A stretch of 64,000 bases of DNA from Owenia fusiformis. Its lineage: Eukaryota > Annelida > Polychaeta > Sabellida > Oweniidae. The stretch covers positions 20,322,822 through 20,386,821 of the forward strand of contig CAIIXF020000008.1 in the NCBI GenBank assembly GCA_903813345.2. The letters are read 5' to 3'. A program made the position numbers and the translations under genes. Shown here in pieces: positions 35,925-47,600 of the stretch; position 1 is the first letter of the stretch, and each line of letters starts with the position of its first letter. The notes under the pieces were generated by a model that was given only the letters and a program-made list of their open reading frames with translations, was not told where the DNA came from and did no database searches.

Positions 35925-36458
35925 TCCTGTATGATTCCTGAAGGCTGGATTCATTTGTAAACTATATTGCATATGAATCCTGCTTGAATCCTGGCTACAG
36001 GATTCATTTGCAAACTACCTTCTATATGAATCCTGTACGAATCCTGAAGGCTGGATTCATTTGTAAACTATATTGCATATGAATCCTGTATGATTCCTGA
36101 AGGCAGGATTCATTTGCAAACTACCTTCTATATGAATCCTGTACGAATCCCGAAGGCTGGATTCATTTGTAAACTATATTGCATATGAATCCTGTATGAT
36201 TCCTGAAGGCAGGATTCATTTGCAAACTACCTTCTATATGAATCCTGTACGAATCCTGAAGGCTGGATTCATTTGTAAACTATATTGCATATGAATCCTG
36301 TATGATTCCTGAAGGCAGGATTCATTTGTAAACTATTTAAACAGCGAATCCTGTATGAATCCTGGAGGCAGGATTCATACAGGATTCATATGTGCATATG
36401 AATCCTGTATGAATCCTGACTCCAGGATTCAGTGGTTTGATTCACATTTTTTGCTGTG
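35925..36458. repeat. Right terminal array of the 11.2-kb element
   Basis: Reverse complement of the left array; it holds slightly more copies of the 106-base unit. It is identical to the left end through the outer 410 bases except for a C at 36151. Confidence 0.95.
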
Positions 36459-36776
36459 TTTACTTATTATTGAGGGATTTAACAGGGGTCCACAAAAAAT
36501 AAAAAATATTAGATTTTGATATTTTTGAAGTTTACAACAGATTGATATTATATATGATTATTATATTGATTTTATCTGTTTAATTGAAAATAAGATCACC
36601 TGTGTGGCTATACTTTGCATTTAAAATGATTAAAATTAATTGTTCCATTTAAATCACTTTCTTTTAACATCATCATGTTTTTATTGATCCGCCAATTGTT
36701 TTGATATGTTTAAATGATAAAACATATATTCCTACATACGTTTTCACATGTTGAGCACTTGTCAACATTACCATTT
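36459..36776. repeat. 335-bp satellite, monomer 1
   Basis: Begins 'tttacttattattgaggg', then 'aacaggggtccac', 'tattagattttgatattt', 'ctttcttttaacatcatc', and ends 'caacattaccattt'. The order of landmarks is the same as in the monomers at 38052-38855. Confidence 0.9.
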
Positions 36777-36784
36777 ACTTATAT

Positions 36785-37054
36785 ATACCATTACACGAAA
36801 GGAAATGCTTATTATGTGACATGAATTGTATTGAAGATGAAAAGCATTTCTTATTAGAATGTAGCCATTATGATGATCTAAGATGTGATTTTTATGAAAA
36901 TGTTAAACAGAAATTGCCTTATTTAGATGTAACATCAGCCAATTATACACTTCTTTTTGTCTCCATTATGAATTGTACTTCACTCCAAAGACCATTAGGA
37001 GCTTTAGTTTATAATATGTGCAATAAGAGATCTCTTAATATTGATAGGCTATAA
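36785..37054 (+). pseudogene. LINE reverse transcriptase, C-terminal fragment
   Basis: The frame opens with Pro-Leu-His-Glu-Arg-Lys-Cys-Leu-Leu-Cys, followed by Ile-Glu-Asp-Glu-Lys-His-Phe-Leu-Leu-Glu-Cys and His-Tyr-Asp-Asp-Leu-Arg. This spaced Cys-Cys-His-Cys pattern is the zinc-binding tail seen at the end of many non-LTR retrotransposon ORF2 proteins. The frame ends at a natural stop (37052-37054). The polymerase and endonuclease are absent through 5' truncation. Confidence 0.75.
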
Positions 37055-37224
37055 TCACTAAATGAGTATGCATGTCACCTAAGTTTCCTTTATAAAATAT
37101 TTATTTAAAATGTATCTAGTCAGAAACTCCTTGGTTTTATGATGCCTCTTTTTAGTGCTTCGAGCTATCAACCTTGGGGAAGATGGTCTCAATTCACTAC
37201 TGCAGAGGTGTATATTATCTATGG

Positions 37225-37745
37225 GGTTCTTTTTTATTTATTCACTGCTCATGCAAATCACATTTAGTGCAATATATGTATTTATTGCTCAATATGCATC
37301 TCACATTTAGTGCAATATATGCATTTATTGTAATATTTGTCTTCAAACATATGCATTATGTATTTCACATTTAGTGCAATATTCATATTAATTGTAATAT
37401 TTGACCATATGCAATATACTACTTACATTTAGTGCAATATATGTATTTATCATGCAATATGCATCTCACATTTAGTGCAATACATGTATTTATTGTAATA
37501 TTTGTCTTCAACCGATGCATTGTGTATTTCACATTTAGTGCAATGTTTATATTTATTGTAATATTTGACCATAGTGCAACATGCTACTTACATTAAGTGC
37601 AATATATGAATTTATTGTTATAACAGTCTTCGACCATATGCATGATACAATTCACATTTAGTGCGATATTTGTATTTATTGTAATTTTTGACCATATGCA
37701 ACATGCTACTCTCATTTAGTGCAATATATGTATTTAATATAATGA
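37225..37745. repeat. Tandem repeat in the LINE 3' region
   Basis: The landmark 'catttagtgcaatat' recurs about nine times, at intervals of 44-67 bases, alternating with 'tttattgtaatatttg' and 'ccatatgca'. Confidence 0.85.
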
Positions 37746-38051
37746 TTGACAATATCATTCCATGAACTGCTTATTTATTTATGCCAAACTGATTAATCAG
37801 ACTGAATTTATATCATTGGTTATTAATCATGTATAAATTTTTACCAGGGACATTTTTTGTCTCTGTCTTTATGAGTGTTGACCCAAGCTGCCCATTGGGG
37901 GTAGTAATGGGTGACACTCAGATATAATGTATACTGTGTCTCATAAGTCGGCACCGGCTGGTGATGTTACAAAATGTTGTTTTTATTATGTATTTTATAT
38001 GTATATTGTAATGTCAGTGACACAAAAATAAACTATTTTAAACTAAACTAA

Positions 38052-38855
38052 ACTTATCATTGAGGGGTTTGACAGGGGTCCACAAAAATAAAAATATTAG
38101 ATTTTGGTATTTTTGAAGTTTACAAAGGATTATCTACTCATGAATCGGTTTTTGAGAAGGTTATTAGCATGACCTATTCATTTTATCTGTTTAATTGAAA
38201 ATAAGATCGTCTGTCTGATTATATTTTGCATTCAAAATTAGAAATAATTGTTACATTTTGTTCACTTTCTTTTAACATCATCTTGTTTTTGTTGATATCT
38301 CAATTGTTAAATGATATATGAAAATGATAAAACATGTATTATCACATACATTTTCACCTGTTGAGGACTTAACCGTTTACTTATTATTGAGGGGTTTAAC
38401 GGGGAAGGGTCAACAAAAATATTAGATTTTTATAGTTTTGAAGTTTACAACAGATTATCTAGTCATTAATCAGTTTTTGGAAAGTTTACTAGTATAACAT
38501 ATTGATTTCATCTCGATGTACATTAGATGTTCAAGAAACCAATAAACTTATTTATTAATTATTGAGGGGTTTAACAGGGGTTCACAAAAAATATAAAAAA
38601 TATTAGATTTTGATATTTTTGAAGTTTTGTTTGGAAAGGTTATTAATATTAGTATGCCATATTGATTTTATCTGTTTAATTGAAACTAAGATCGTCTGTT
38701 TGACTATATTTTGCATTCAAAATGATAAAAATAATGGTTTCATTTAGTTCACTTTCTTTTAACATCATCTTGTTTTTCGTTGATTCGCCAATTGTTAATG
38801 ATATGTTTAAATGATAAAACATATATTCCTACATACGTTTTCACCCAAACTTTCT
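38052..38855. repeat. 335-bp satellite, further monomers
   Basis: One near-complete monomer (about 38052-38381), a truncated one (38382-38545), and another near-complete one (about 38546-38855). The monomers differ by many substitutions, so this array is older than the insertions in it. Confidence 0.85.
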
Positions 38856-39160
38856 ATTGAAATTAATTAATACCGTCTCGCCCAATATTTCTTTTTAGAA
38901 TAGGTATTCTGCCATATCCAGATCCTGATCATCCAGTATTTGTTTAATATTGCCCGCAGAAATGACGTTATTAGAATTATTGCTCAGGTCGATATAGTAA
39001 CATAAAAGCCATCTAAACTAGCACTAATACCCCTAAAACATGCCCCGCAAGGTAATAATAGTAATTGATCCGAGAACTATCCACATAATATTCATCTTTT
39101 TGAATTAACCTTGAATTAAATCTTCAATAAATGAAAATCTGAACCACTTTAAGATTTTCA
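38856..39160. other. Non-coding stretch
   Basis: Nothing recognised. Confidence 0.4.
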
Positions 39161-39765
39161 AAAAATTCAGTGTGCCATGTTTATAGTATTCACATACCAG
39201 AGATGATCAAAATCGCTCCACATCTTTTCGAGTTATAGTAAAATACGTTAAAATGGCGGCTATGTTTAAAATGGACGCCTTCTCCCAAAAGTGTTATTAG
39301 ACAGTGTGCCATGCTTATAGTATTCACATACCAAATATGAACGAAATCACTCCACTACTTTTCGAGCAAAAATCGTAAAATAACAAGTAAAGGCCACCAT
39401 TTTTCAAGATGGCTGCCATGTGCTTCTTTAATATCTACATTTCTAGCTTTATTAATGTCCTATATAATTTTTTTTCATTTAAAAGATATTGATATTAGTT
39501 TTACATATTGCACCTAAATAACTGTAAAATTGGGACTAAAATGGCCGCTATTTTTAAATGAGTGGCCATTTTGAAAATCGGCTTTCGAGCAGAACTTCTA
39601 CCCCCATAGGGTATATGTGTACAAAATATGAACAAAATCGGGCCAACGGTATTTGAGTTATTGCCCGAACGGACGTACGTACGTACGGATGGACAGACGG
39701 ACGGACAGACGGATGGACGGACGGAGGCCCGTTCCCTATATCCCTCCTAACTTCGTTCAATGGGA
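39161..39765. repeat. Dispersed repeat with 134-bp internal duplication and ACGG-type microsatellite
   Basis: 'tgtgccatg.ttatagtattcacatacc' occurs at 39171 and 39305. Phrases like 'aaaatggc.gct' recur, and the block ends in a 'gacggacggac' run at 39665-39725. The same kind of run near 7155 and 22600 suggests one family. Confidence 0.6.
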
Positions 39766-41437
39766 TAACTATTTAAAAATTAATTTAAATTGTTAGGACA
39801 TGATACTAAGCTTATAAAGTAACAATTTGATTAGTTACACCAATCATTGTGATTTTAGAGCCCATTGTTATCTCAATTTACAGGTTAAATTGTATAAATC
39901 TTCTTGCTGTCAACGTATTTATAATAGTCTACACTTATTTAATGCCTGTTTATAATGATACCGAACATTACTGTAATATTGAAATCATATAAGTAATAAA
40001 GATCCCCAAGTGGAGGTCAATGTCCCCTCCCCCCATTTGTGACATGGCGTTATACGAATTAGGTTGAAGACATCAGGATGAAACCTGTTTTCATGATTTA
40101 TACACCTCAATGATGTAATTTAATCGTAACAATGTACTAGCTTTTCATCTAAGAACTATCCGGAAAAATATTTAATATTTGTAAAATAGACCCCTGCTGA
40201 AATCATTTATAAATGAAGTTCTGTAACTTTGTATGGTGATCCAAAATTCATAAATGGTCAATGCTATAATTCTAACTAAAAAAGCAAATTAAAAACATAA
40301 GGCTGTAACAATAAGCTTTATTTGTATGCAAATTATCCAGTGTTTGATGAGTTATACCCCCCACTGTGAACATGGATTCCATTTTGATCTAATTTTTCAG
40401 TTGAAATTTTACATTATGCTCTTGATATATAATAATTCATGCTTTTTGTACTTATTTATTATCTATTCACAAGAAATCTTTTAAAACGATTATTTCTTAA
40501 AAAATGGACCCCTGCTTAAATCTCAAATAAATGATAAACGGTAATGTTGTGTGATCCTCAACAAGCAATACCGTATTCAGTGATATTAAATCTATCAATA
40601 TAATCTATAAAAATGATTGGAACTTGAACAGGAGGTAATTTCCAAATATTTGTCAACTCCTTTATCACTAGTATTACCAATAGCATGAATAGAGACATAT
40701 AAAACATGTTTTATATATCTGCAACGTACGGGATAAACCCGTTTCTAATAGAAGAACGTGTGACGTAGCTCTAATCATCACGTGTACATCATGTGATGTA
40801 TGTATATTAGCATCACGTGATACACTGTAACACATCTCCCCGCTGTGTTGTCCTCGAACACATTTTTTTATCCAAAATGAAATATAGTATGTAATATTTC
40901 CATAGGGCAACTTTGGAATATAAATATGAGCCAGACTCTTTCAACCATTTGATACAATTAATTCAAACGATAAGACAGATAAACTAAATAAATGCTACAA
41001 TTTATCAAACTGTGGTTCAATGGTAATGTAACAGTCTGTTTGTGCAATATTCATCAAAGAAGAAATATGAAATATAGAAATTTTATTCAACAATATGTGG
41101 ACAATGATGATACTCTCTGCAACTCCGGAGTGATTAATTTTAAAAGGCATGTAGACAGAGTCGTAAATTACCATAAGCAAAGGCACCATTGACTCTATTG
41201 GCAATTAATACTAGACTTTATGTGGAAATCATCGTGAAATCAAAGTTTAACACCAGAAAATATTGGTTTTGAATTGGAAAGGGAAGCGTTGGTCTCTGGC
41301 TGACTCCGGATTAGAAACGTTATGAGGTATAAATCAAAGGATATTGTAAATGTGTTGATTATATAATTTGTTGGCATATCAATGTTCATAGATACTGTTG
41401 AACTAGAAAGCCAAAGTACTTACAATAGATCTGTCAA
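39766..41437. other. Non-coding stretch
   Basis: No gene recognised. At 40770-40820 CACGTG-containing phrases cluster (atcacgtgtac, catcacgtgatac), which may be chance in AT-rich DNA. Confidence 0.35.
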
Positions 41438-41815
41438 TACCCTGAGCCTAAGATACCCCTTTAATCAATACTACCATGAGCCTAAAATACTCCTTAAATC
41501 AATACTACCCTGAGCCCAAAATACTCCTTTAGTCAATACTACTCTAGGCCTAAATACTCCTTAAATCAATACTACCCCGAGCCTAAAATAATCATTTAAT
41601 CAACATTACCCTGAGCCTAAAAACCCTTTAGTAAATACTATCCTGGGCCTAAAATACTCCTTAAACCAAAACTACCCCGAGCCTAAAATGACCCTGAGCC
41701 TAAAAACCCTTTAGTCAATACTATCCTGAGCCTAACAACCCCTTAAATCAAAACTACCCCGAGCCTAAAATACCCCTTTAATCAATATTGCCCCGAGTTT
41801 AAAATAACCCCGAAG
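41438..41815. repeat. Minisatellite, about 38-bp unit
   Basis: About ten degenerate units of the form 'cctgagcctaaaatactcct' followed by 'taaatcaatacta'. Confidence 0.9.
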
Positions 41816-41980
41816 ACGATCGACACACTTGCTTACCTGAGCAATTTTTCAAAATGTAGCATTTCCAGAAAAGTAGATTTGCATCAATTTTTGTTTGTAT
41901 TGCTATAGTTATTTGTTGTTATGATTTCTTAATTTTATTGAAGCAGAGAGACTGAGTCACTTTAAACAAAGTGAATGATA

Positions 41981-42954
41981 CAGGGTGACCCAAAAAAATG
42001 CAACCCTCCATTTCTTCAATATTTTTCTTAAATGGAAGTAAATTGCTCTGAGATTTGGCACACAAGGACTTCATTCAATGTGGGAGCATCTGGCAAAGTT
42101 TTAACAATCATAGTTTTATATTGATAGAGTTATGGTTGTTTCAAAATATGCTCCAGATATCATCAATTTCGCTGAAAACAAACTTGCAATGTTCAAGGAA
42201 AACTGTTCATAACGAGGATGCATTTTTCCAATGGGTATGGCTCAAATTTTTGCAGTCATTGCTTGTTGGAGTTCTGCAATTGCAGTAGGGTTATTTTCAT
42301 ACACATTATCCTTTAAATAACCCCATATATAGAAGTCAGGGGCATTGAGATCAAGACGTTGGGATGACCATGGGTTCTCCATCCTAGGAGAGATAATCTT
42401 CTCATAGAAATGACTAGTGAGCCAGGCTATGCTATCATAAGAAGTGTGAGGAGTAGCTCCATACTTCTAGAACCACTGTTCTTGTCTATTGAAGCCTGTA
42501 TGTCATTCTAGAACTGCCTAGAACTTCCTGGGAACGCCAATATTGCGCTGTGTGTTAAAAGTAACAGTGTTGCCATTATCAACCTCAAACCATAAGGGGC
42601 TGATGATTTCATGTTTGGAAATTGGCAACCCAAGCTGTGCATTTAACAGAATGAAGGGGCCTTTGAAGCACTTCATCTGGAATTTGTGATCCCAGAACAC
42701 ATTATTTCTTGAGTTTACATGTTCAGAAAGAAGGGAATGTGATTCATCCGAAAACTTAAAATTGGAAATGGACGACATTTGGAGCATATTTTGGAATGGC
42801 CATAACTCTATCAATATAAGACTATGATTTTTGAAACTTTGCCAGAGGATCCCACATTGAATGAAGTCTTTGTGTGCCAAATTTCAGAGCGATTAACCTC
42901 CATTCAAGAAAAATATTGAAGAAATGGAGGGTTGCATTTTTTTGGGTCACCCTG
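41981..42954 (-). mobile_element. Tc1/mariner-superfamily relic, 974 bp
   Basis: Ends start CAGGGTGACCCAAAAAAATG and are inverted at 42935-42954, flanked by TA on both sides (41979-41980, 42955-42956). The inverted similarity reaches about 200 bases inward. The interior keeps transposase remnants on the minus strand. Its deletion and stop codons show it is inactive. Confidence 0.9.
42250..42880 (-). pseudogene. Broken transposase of the Tc1/mariner superfamily
   Basis: Minus-strand frames carry, in order, Phe-Ser-Asp-Glu-Ser-His (position of the first catalytic Asp, about 42725-42745), a segment Gly-Ala-Thr-Pro-His-Thr-Ser near 42440, and Asp-Leu-Asn-Ala-Pro-Asp-Phe with Trp-Gly-Tyr-Leu-Lys-Asp near 42320-42345. 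This order is that of DDE transposases of the superfamily. Stops separate the pieces, and the residue before Gly-Ala-Thr is no longer Asp. Confidence 0.7.
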
Positions 42955-42956
42955 TA

Positions 42957-44951
42957 CCTTATTTGTTCATATTTCTCATTGTAAATACATGGTACATTGG
43001 TGGTTTATCTATAAATCCAAGCCATGCTTATGTTCTGTACATACAAATATATATACTTTCTTGAATTCATATTAAATTGATCTTCGGATAGCTATTTAGA
43101 GTCTCGTAAAGTTGTTTTAAGGGATTTTATAGTTTATGGATGAGTTAGGTTGAAGCACGCATGACTTTATCTATAAGAGTGTATAGATTTGATGGGGAAC
43201 AGACATAACTTTACGAAATAGCACGCCTCATATCAGTACAAGCGATTAAAACATTTCGTTTTCTTCGATCTTCATGGTCAAACAGACTCAATATCATTAT
43301 CAGCGCTAGGCCAATACAAATTACACATTTGTATAACGGTGCCAATTATTTTTGTCAACACAAATCCGTCCTAGGTCCTCATGATCAATATTCTCTTTCC
43401 AAGACACTTGATTTTAATAATTGATTTTATTCTGTTCTAATTTGCTGTCAGTTGTTACCCTCGATAAATTAGTATGTGTTAAAAAAGTAACCTTGCAAAA
43501 CACTGTCATTAGGTTTTGTTTATATTTAATGAGAGCTTTTTTATAAATCTGGAATAATACGTTTTTCGGTATTGCAAATGGGTTTAAAATCGAACGTCAC
43601 CAATCGCCAGTATTCACGATATTAAATATGCCGTTGATTTATCTAAGAAGAAAAATATCAAAGTCGACTCAGCAACAGATTGTCTTTAAATAAATATTTC
43701 ATAACCCACTCATGTAGTTTCTCTGAGTATGTTAGTGATGCTTTCCTTGTAGCTACGAGTGAACATTTTTTCTGTGGTTAGATATCACTTAGTCGATCAT
43801 AAACAATCTCAAAAACATGGTCGAATTCATAAATCATTGAGATTTTTTTAGTCTTCACCACCTGAAAATGTGATGTTATCCAACAGTAATGTCGAAAATT
43901 AAATTGAGTGAAATCTATTTTTACTTCTAATCTTTTTTCTAATGTTAAATAATCATGCCAAAAAGTCCGTATTTTTGAGGACATTATCTATTTAAATGGA
44001 AATGAAGAGTATTTCCATGATATATGTTCGTCGCAATCTGAAATGTCTCAAGCTTAATCATTCTTTGTTAGTTTAATCTATAGTCTCAATACGTAATTCA
44101 ACTCTGTTTGATTGTATCATGCATACAAATTACTCTCTGATTCGGTTTTATTTCACTTAAAGGAATATCATGCCCTGATATTTTTATCTTGATTTGGTTT
44201 ATCTTTTGTGTGATATTCTGATCGATTTGGGAATGCAGGTAAACATTCACGAAGTAAAAAACAATAGGTAGAAGGGGGTGTTGCCAAACTTTTTAAGGGG
44301 GAAGGGTGGGTCTCAAAAATCACCTTCCCGGAGTTTACTGTATCTAGTATACTTTGGCCTAAATTCATAGTTAATATTGTTACACGAGAACGGTATGTTA
44401 TCCTCAACCATAACAGCTTTACACGAACAACTTACCTTAACAATCTGCGTGATTAGTTGAACAGATGCCTATGCTCCGATTAGGCTTTTAAATGAACAAC
44501 TGTCTACACAGTTCTAACGATTTGAAGTCAATAAGTAAATAATATCATACGATGTGAGAAACAAGTGTGTGATTTCCTCAATGTCTGGGTCTGGGACCAT
44601 ATGTGCCCAGTATATGTTTTAGAATAGATTCTCATTATTTCGTTAATCTTAAGTGACAGAAATAGTATTCTTGCATAACAACGTGTCGATGTTAATCTTC
44701 ATTATGTCGAGTACGGTTTATTTGAGGCGATTACCAAGATTGATTCCATACTATCCACACATTGGGAACTTAACTAGGACTGAAATAATGTTTTCTATAC
44801 ACAGTTCACGGACTGATAGAGTTTGTCTTATTGAGACAATGCGACGACTCCTCCCTCTTCCTCTGAGCCTATTATTAATTCAAGTCCCCTTTACAGAAAT
44901 AGAAAACACAACGAGCAACATCGGAATACGAAACAAAAATTAGAATTTCCC
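42957..44951. other. Non-coding stretch
   Basis: No gene recognised. 44265-44335 is G-rich with AT-rich surroundings. Confidence 0.35.
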
Positions 44952-45153
44952 GAACAAAATAAAGAACTCTTATAACAATGCTATAATAGAATGGAAATAG
45001 AATTTCATGAACAAAATAAAGAATAGAATTCTTGGGACAATGCAAAGAGAATAGAATTTCACGATCAAAATAAAGGATTCTTTAAACAATGCTAATACTG
45101 AGAGAAAAAATGTAATTTCAAAAAATAAAGAATTCTTTATACTAACAATGCTA
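44952..45153. repeat. Degenerate tandem repeat, about 57-bp unit
   Basis: Four units, each with 'aaaataaag.attctt' and 'acaatgct', followed in three cases by 'atagaatttca'. Confidence 0.75.
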
Positions 45154-46029
45154 GAGTTCCAGAGTGTATTACCAACACCGGTGAATCCTGGCATTTTGCA
45201 AGGTTACCTTGTAGTGAGATCTGGCCTGGCACACAGACTTCATTTTTCTAGGTTTCGTTTTACCATACACAATCATATTTATAAATAAGAAATTGTAAGA
45301 ATAAGAGCGTTGTTTTGTTGATCCGAATATAGACTCGGTATCCTGCACCATTTCCTGGTTTCAACATGTGTTCATTTTTCATATTCAGCTTTTAGTTAAT
45401 TATTAATAAAACTTTAGTTCTTACACGGTAAATGTTTCAGCTGTGTTTATGCTTATATGAGCGCCATTGAGATGGCAAAGTCTTGTATCATTTTCATTAT
45501 AGCTAAGCAGTATTGAGTTAAAATCAATTTACAATTATCGTGGACAAACTTTTGTCTGGAAGGAGACAAATGCTACATGCCAACAAAATTGTCAAAAATC
45601 ACGTGATGTTTTACCACGTAATGCTATTGTAGGACGACACATTGAAAAAACCCATTGTTGTTTACCAAACTTTATATCAAAGTGGTGTAGCGATATATGA
45701 CGTCATCGCACTACTTGTTTCTGGTTCGTTGGCTACCATTTTTATGAGGTCCAATGAAACGGGAAACATTTAAACATTTGAAAATGAAAGTGACGGATAG
45801 AATTCTACTGATCTCTTCTTTCCAACTATCTCATTTTAATGTTAGAAAAATATACATAAATGGGAGTAAAATGCAATCAAACACGTGAGACTTTCACTCA
45901 TTTTGTACCCTATATTCGTGCGAAATTAACATTGATTAAACATACTTTTTTTAAATGTCTGAATCGCTAAAAAGTTAAAGTAAATACGATATTCTATAAG
46001 TACCAAATATCAATCGGTTCCGATAAAAT

Positions 46030-47600
46030 GCCTTCATTTGTTACATTTTCTACGAAAACGGCTGGGCATAATTTCGGTAGAAATGTGTATTTTACGACGT
46101 TATATGCATGGTTGAATCCAAAAAGTAGCGTCATTCAGGAAATTATCATGTGTGCGTAAAATCATGTGGATTATCAAATTGACATATATATTGTCTTTGG
46201 AACATCACCTTTACACAGAATTATTTTCATAATGATTGCTCGATTTGTTCCATGATGAAATGCAATTTTAGACCTGGAGCTGACTCGTATCAAAAAAGTA
46301 TTTAGCAATGAGTTCAGGCTCACTGATTTTAAAGATAGATAAAATGAACGAAAGGGAAAAGGTTATGTGTGCCCAAAAGCATGTGGATATTTAACTTTCA
46401 ATAAATGAATTACAATTTTGATGTTTATATAATCTGAAGAACATCCGCTTTACACATAATTATTTTTATGATAATTGTTCGATTTCTTTCATGATAAACT
46501 GCAATTTTAGACCTGACACATATTAAAGAAGTATCGGACAATGTATTTAGGCCCACTGATTTTTAGGATAAATAAAATGAGCAAAAGAAGAAAGGGTCAT
46601 GTGTGCGTAAAAGCGTGTCAGTATTTGGATTTGAAGAAATGAATTAAAGTTTTGACATTAATATTATTTGTAAGGCATCACCTTAACATAGAATTATTTT
46701 TATAATTTTTGCTTGATTCCTTCCATGAGAAAATGCAATTATAGACCTGGTACGCGTATCAAAGAAGTATTTGGCAATTGCGTCCAGTCTCATTGGTTTT
46801 CAAGGTAGATGAAATAAGCAAAACTGGAAAAGGTCATGTGTGCGTGAATGCGTGTCAGTATTTAATTTTGAAGAAATGAATTAATTTTTTGACATTAATA
46901 TTATTTGTGAAGCATCACCTTAACATAGAATTATTTTTATAATTTTTGCTTAATTCCTTCCATGAGAAAATGCAATTATAGACCTGGCACGCGTATCAAA
47001 GAAGTATTTGGCAATTGCGTCCAGTCTCATTAGTTTTCAAGGTAAATGAAATATGCAAAACTGGAAAAGGTCATGTGTGCGTAAATGCGTGTCAGTATTT
47101 AATTTTGAAGAAATGACTTAATTTTTTGACATAATATTATTTGTGAAGCATCACCTCTATGCAGAATTATTTTTATAATTTTTGCTTGGTTCCTTCCATG
47201 AGAAAATGCAATTATAGACCTGGTACACGTATCAAGGTTGTATTTAGAAATTGCGTTCGGTCTCCTTGGTTTTCAAGGTAAATTAAATGAGCAAAACTGG
47301 AGAAGGTCATGTGTGCTTAAAAGCGTGTGAGTATTTAATTTTTGATAATTTTTTTGACATTTTTGACATTTATTATATCTATGGGGAATCATTTTTACAT
47401 AGAATTATTTTTTGATTCAAATTTAGTTCCTTCTATTAGAAAGGCATGGTTAAGATTGGTTCTTATGTACAACTGTAATGAGATTTTTATGTTTGAATCG
47501 CACAAAAAGAGATAATGTCACATGTGCGTGAATGCTAGTCAATATCTTATTTTAAAAACTGAATTATGATTTTGACATTTTCATAAGCTTTAAACCATTG
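46030..47600. repeat. 237-bp tandem repeat, about six units
   Basis: 'agacctgg' occurs at about 46271, 46510, 46744, 46981 and 47217. Each unit also has 'ggtcatgtgtgcgtaaa', 'aatgaatta' and 'acatagaattattttt'. Units 3 and 4 are the most alike. Degenerate units extend to about 47950. Confidence 0.9.

Larger units (their letters stand above)
25276..36458. mobile_element. Candidate 11.2-kb DNA transposon with satellite-like terminal inverted repeats
   Basis: The two ends are inverted copies for about 410 bases with one mismatch seen (36151). They start CACAGCAAAAAATGTGAATC and consist of arrays of GAATCCTG/CAGGATTC. The left flank ends ...ccattt and the right flank begins tttactt. The uninterrupted satellite junction at 38380-38390 reads tttacttatt and the monomer at 36771 reads ccatttactt, so removing 25276-36458 plus one TTT restores a normal junction. 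This supports a single insertion with a 3-base duplication. CAC-type ends, a 3-base duplication and subterminal motif arrays recall the CMC (CACTA/EnSpm) superfamily. That is inference: I find no transposase inside, so it would be non-autonomous. Confidence 0.7.
36783..38051 (+). mobile_element. 5'-truncated LINE inserted in the satellite
   Basis: Flanked by the 6-base direct repeat ACTTAT (36777-36782, 38052-38057). It contains the C-terminus of a reverse transcriptase ORF (36785-37054), a repeat-bearing 3' region, and a short-repeat tail 'aaactaaactaaac' at 38035-38051, as in CR1/L2-type LINEs. The satellite reads through normally if the element is removed, so the insertion is unambiguous. 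Confidence 0.85.

Noticed and set aside
42055-42288. 77-codon plus-strand frame starting Met-Ala-His-Lys-Asp-Phe
   Set aside because: The same peptide start appears on the minus strand at 42518-42880 because both lie in the inverted arms of the mariner-type relic.
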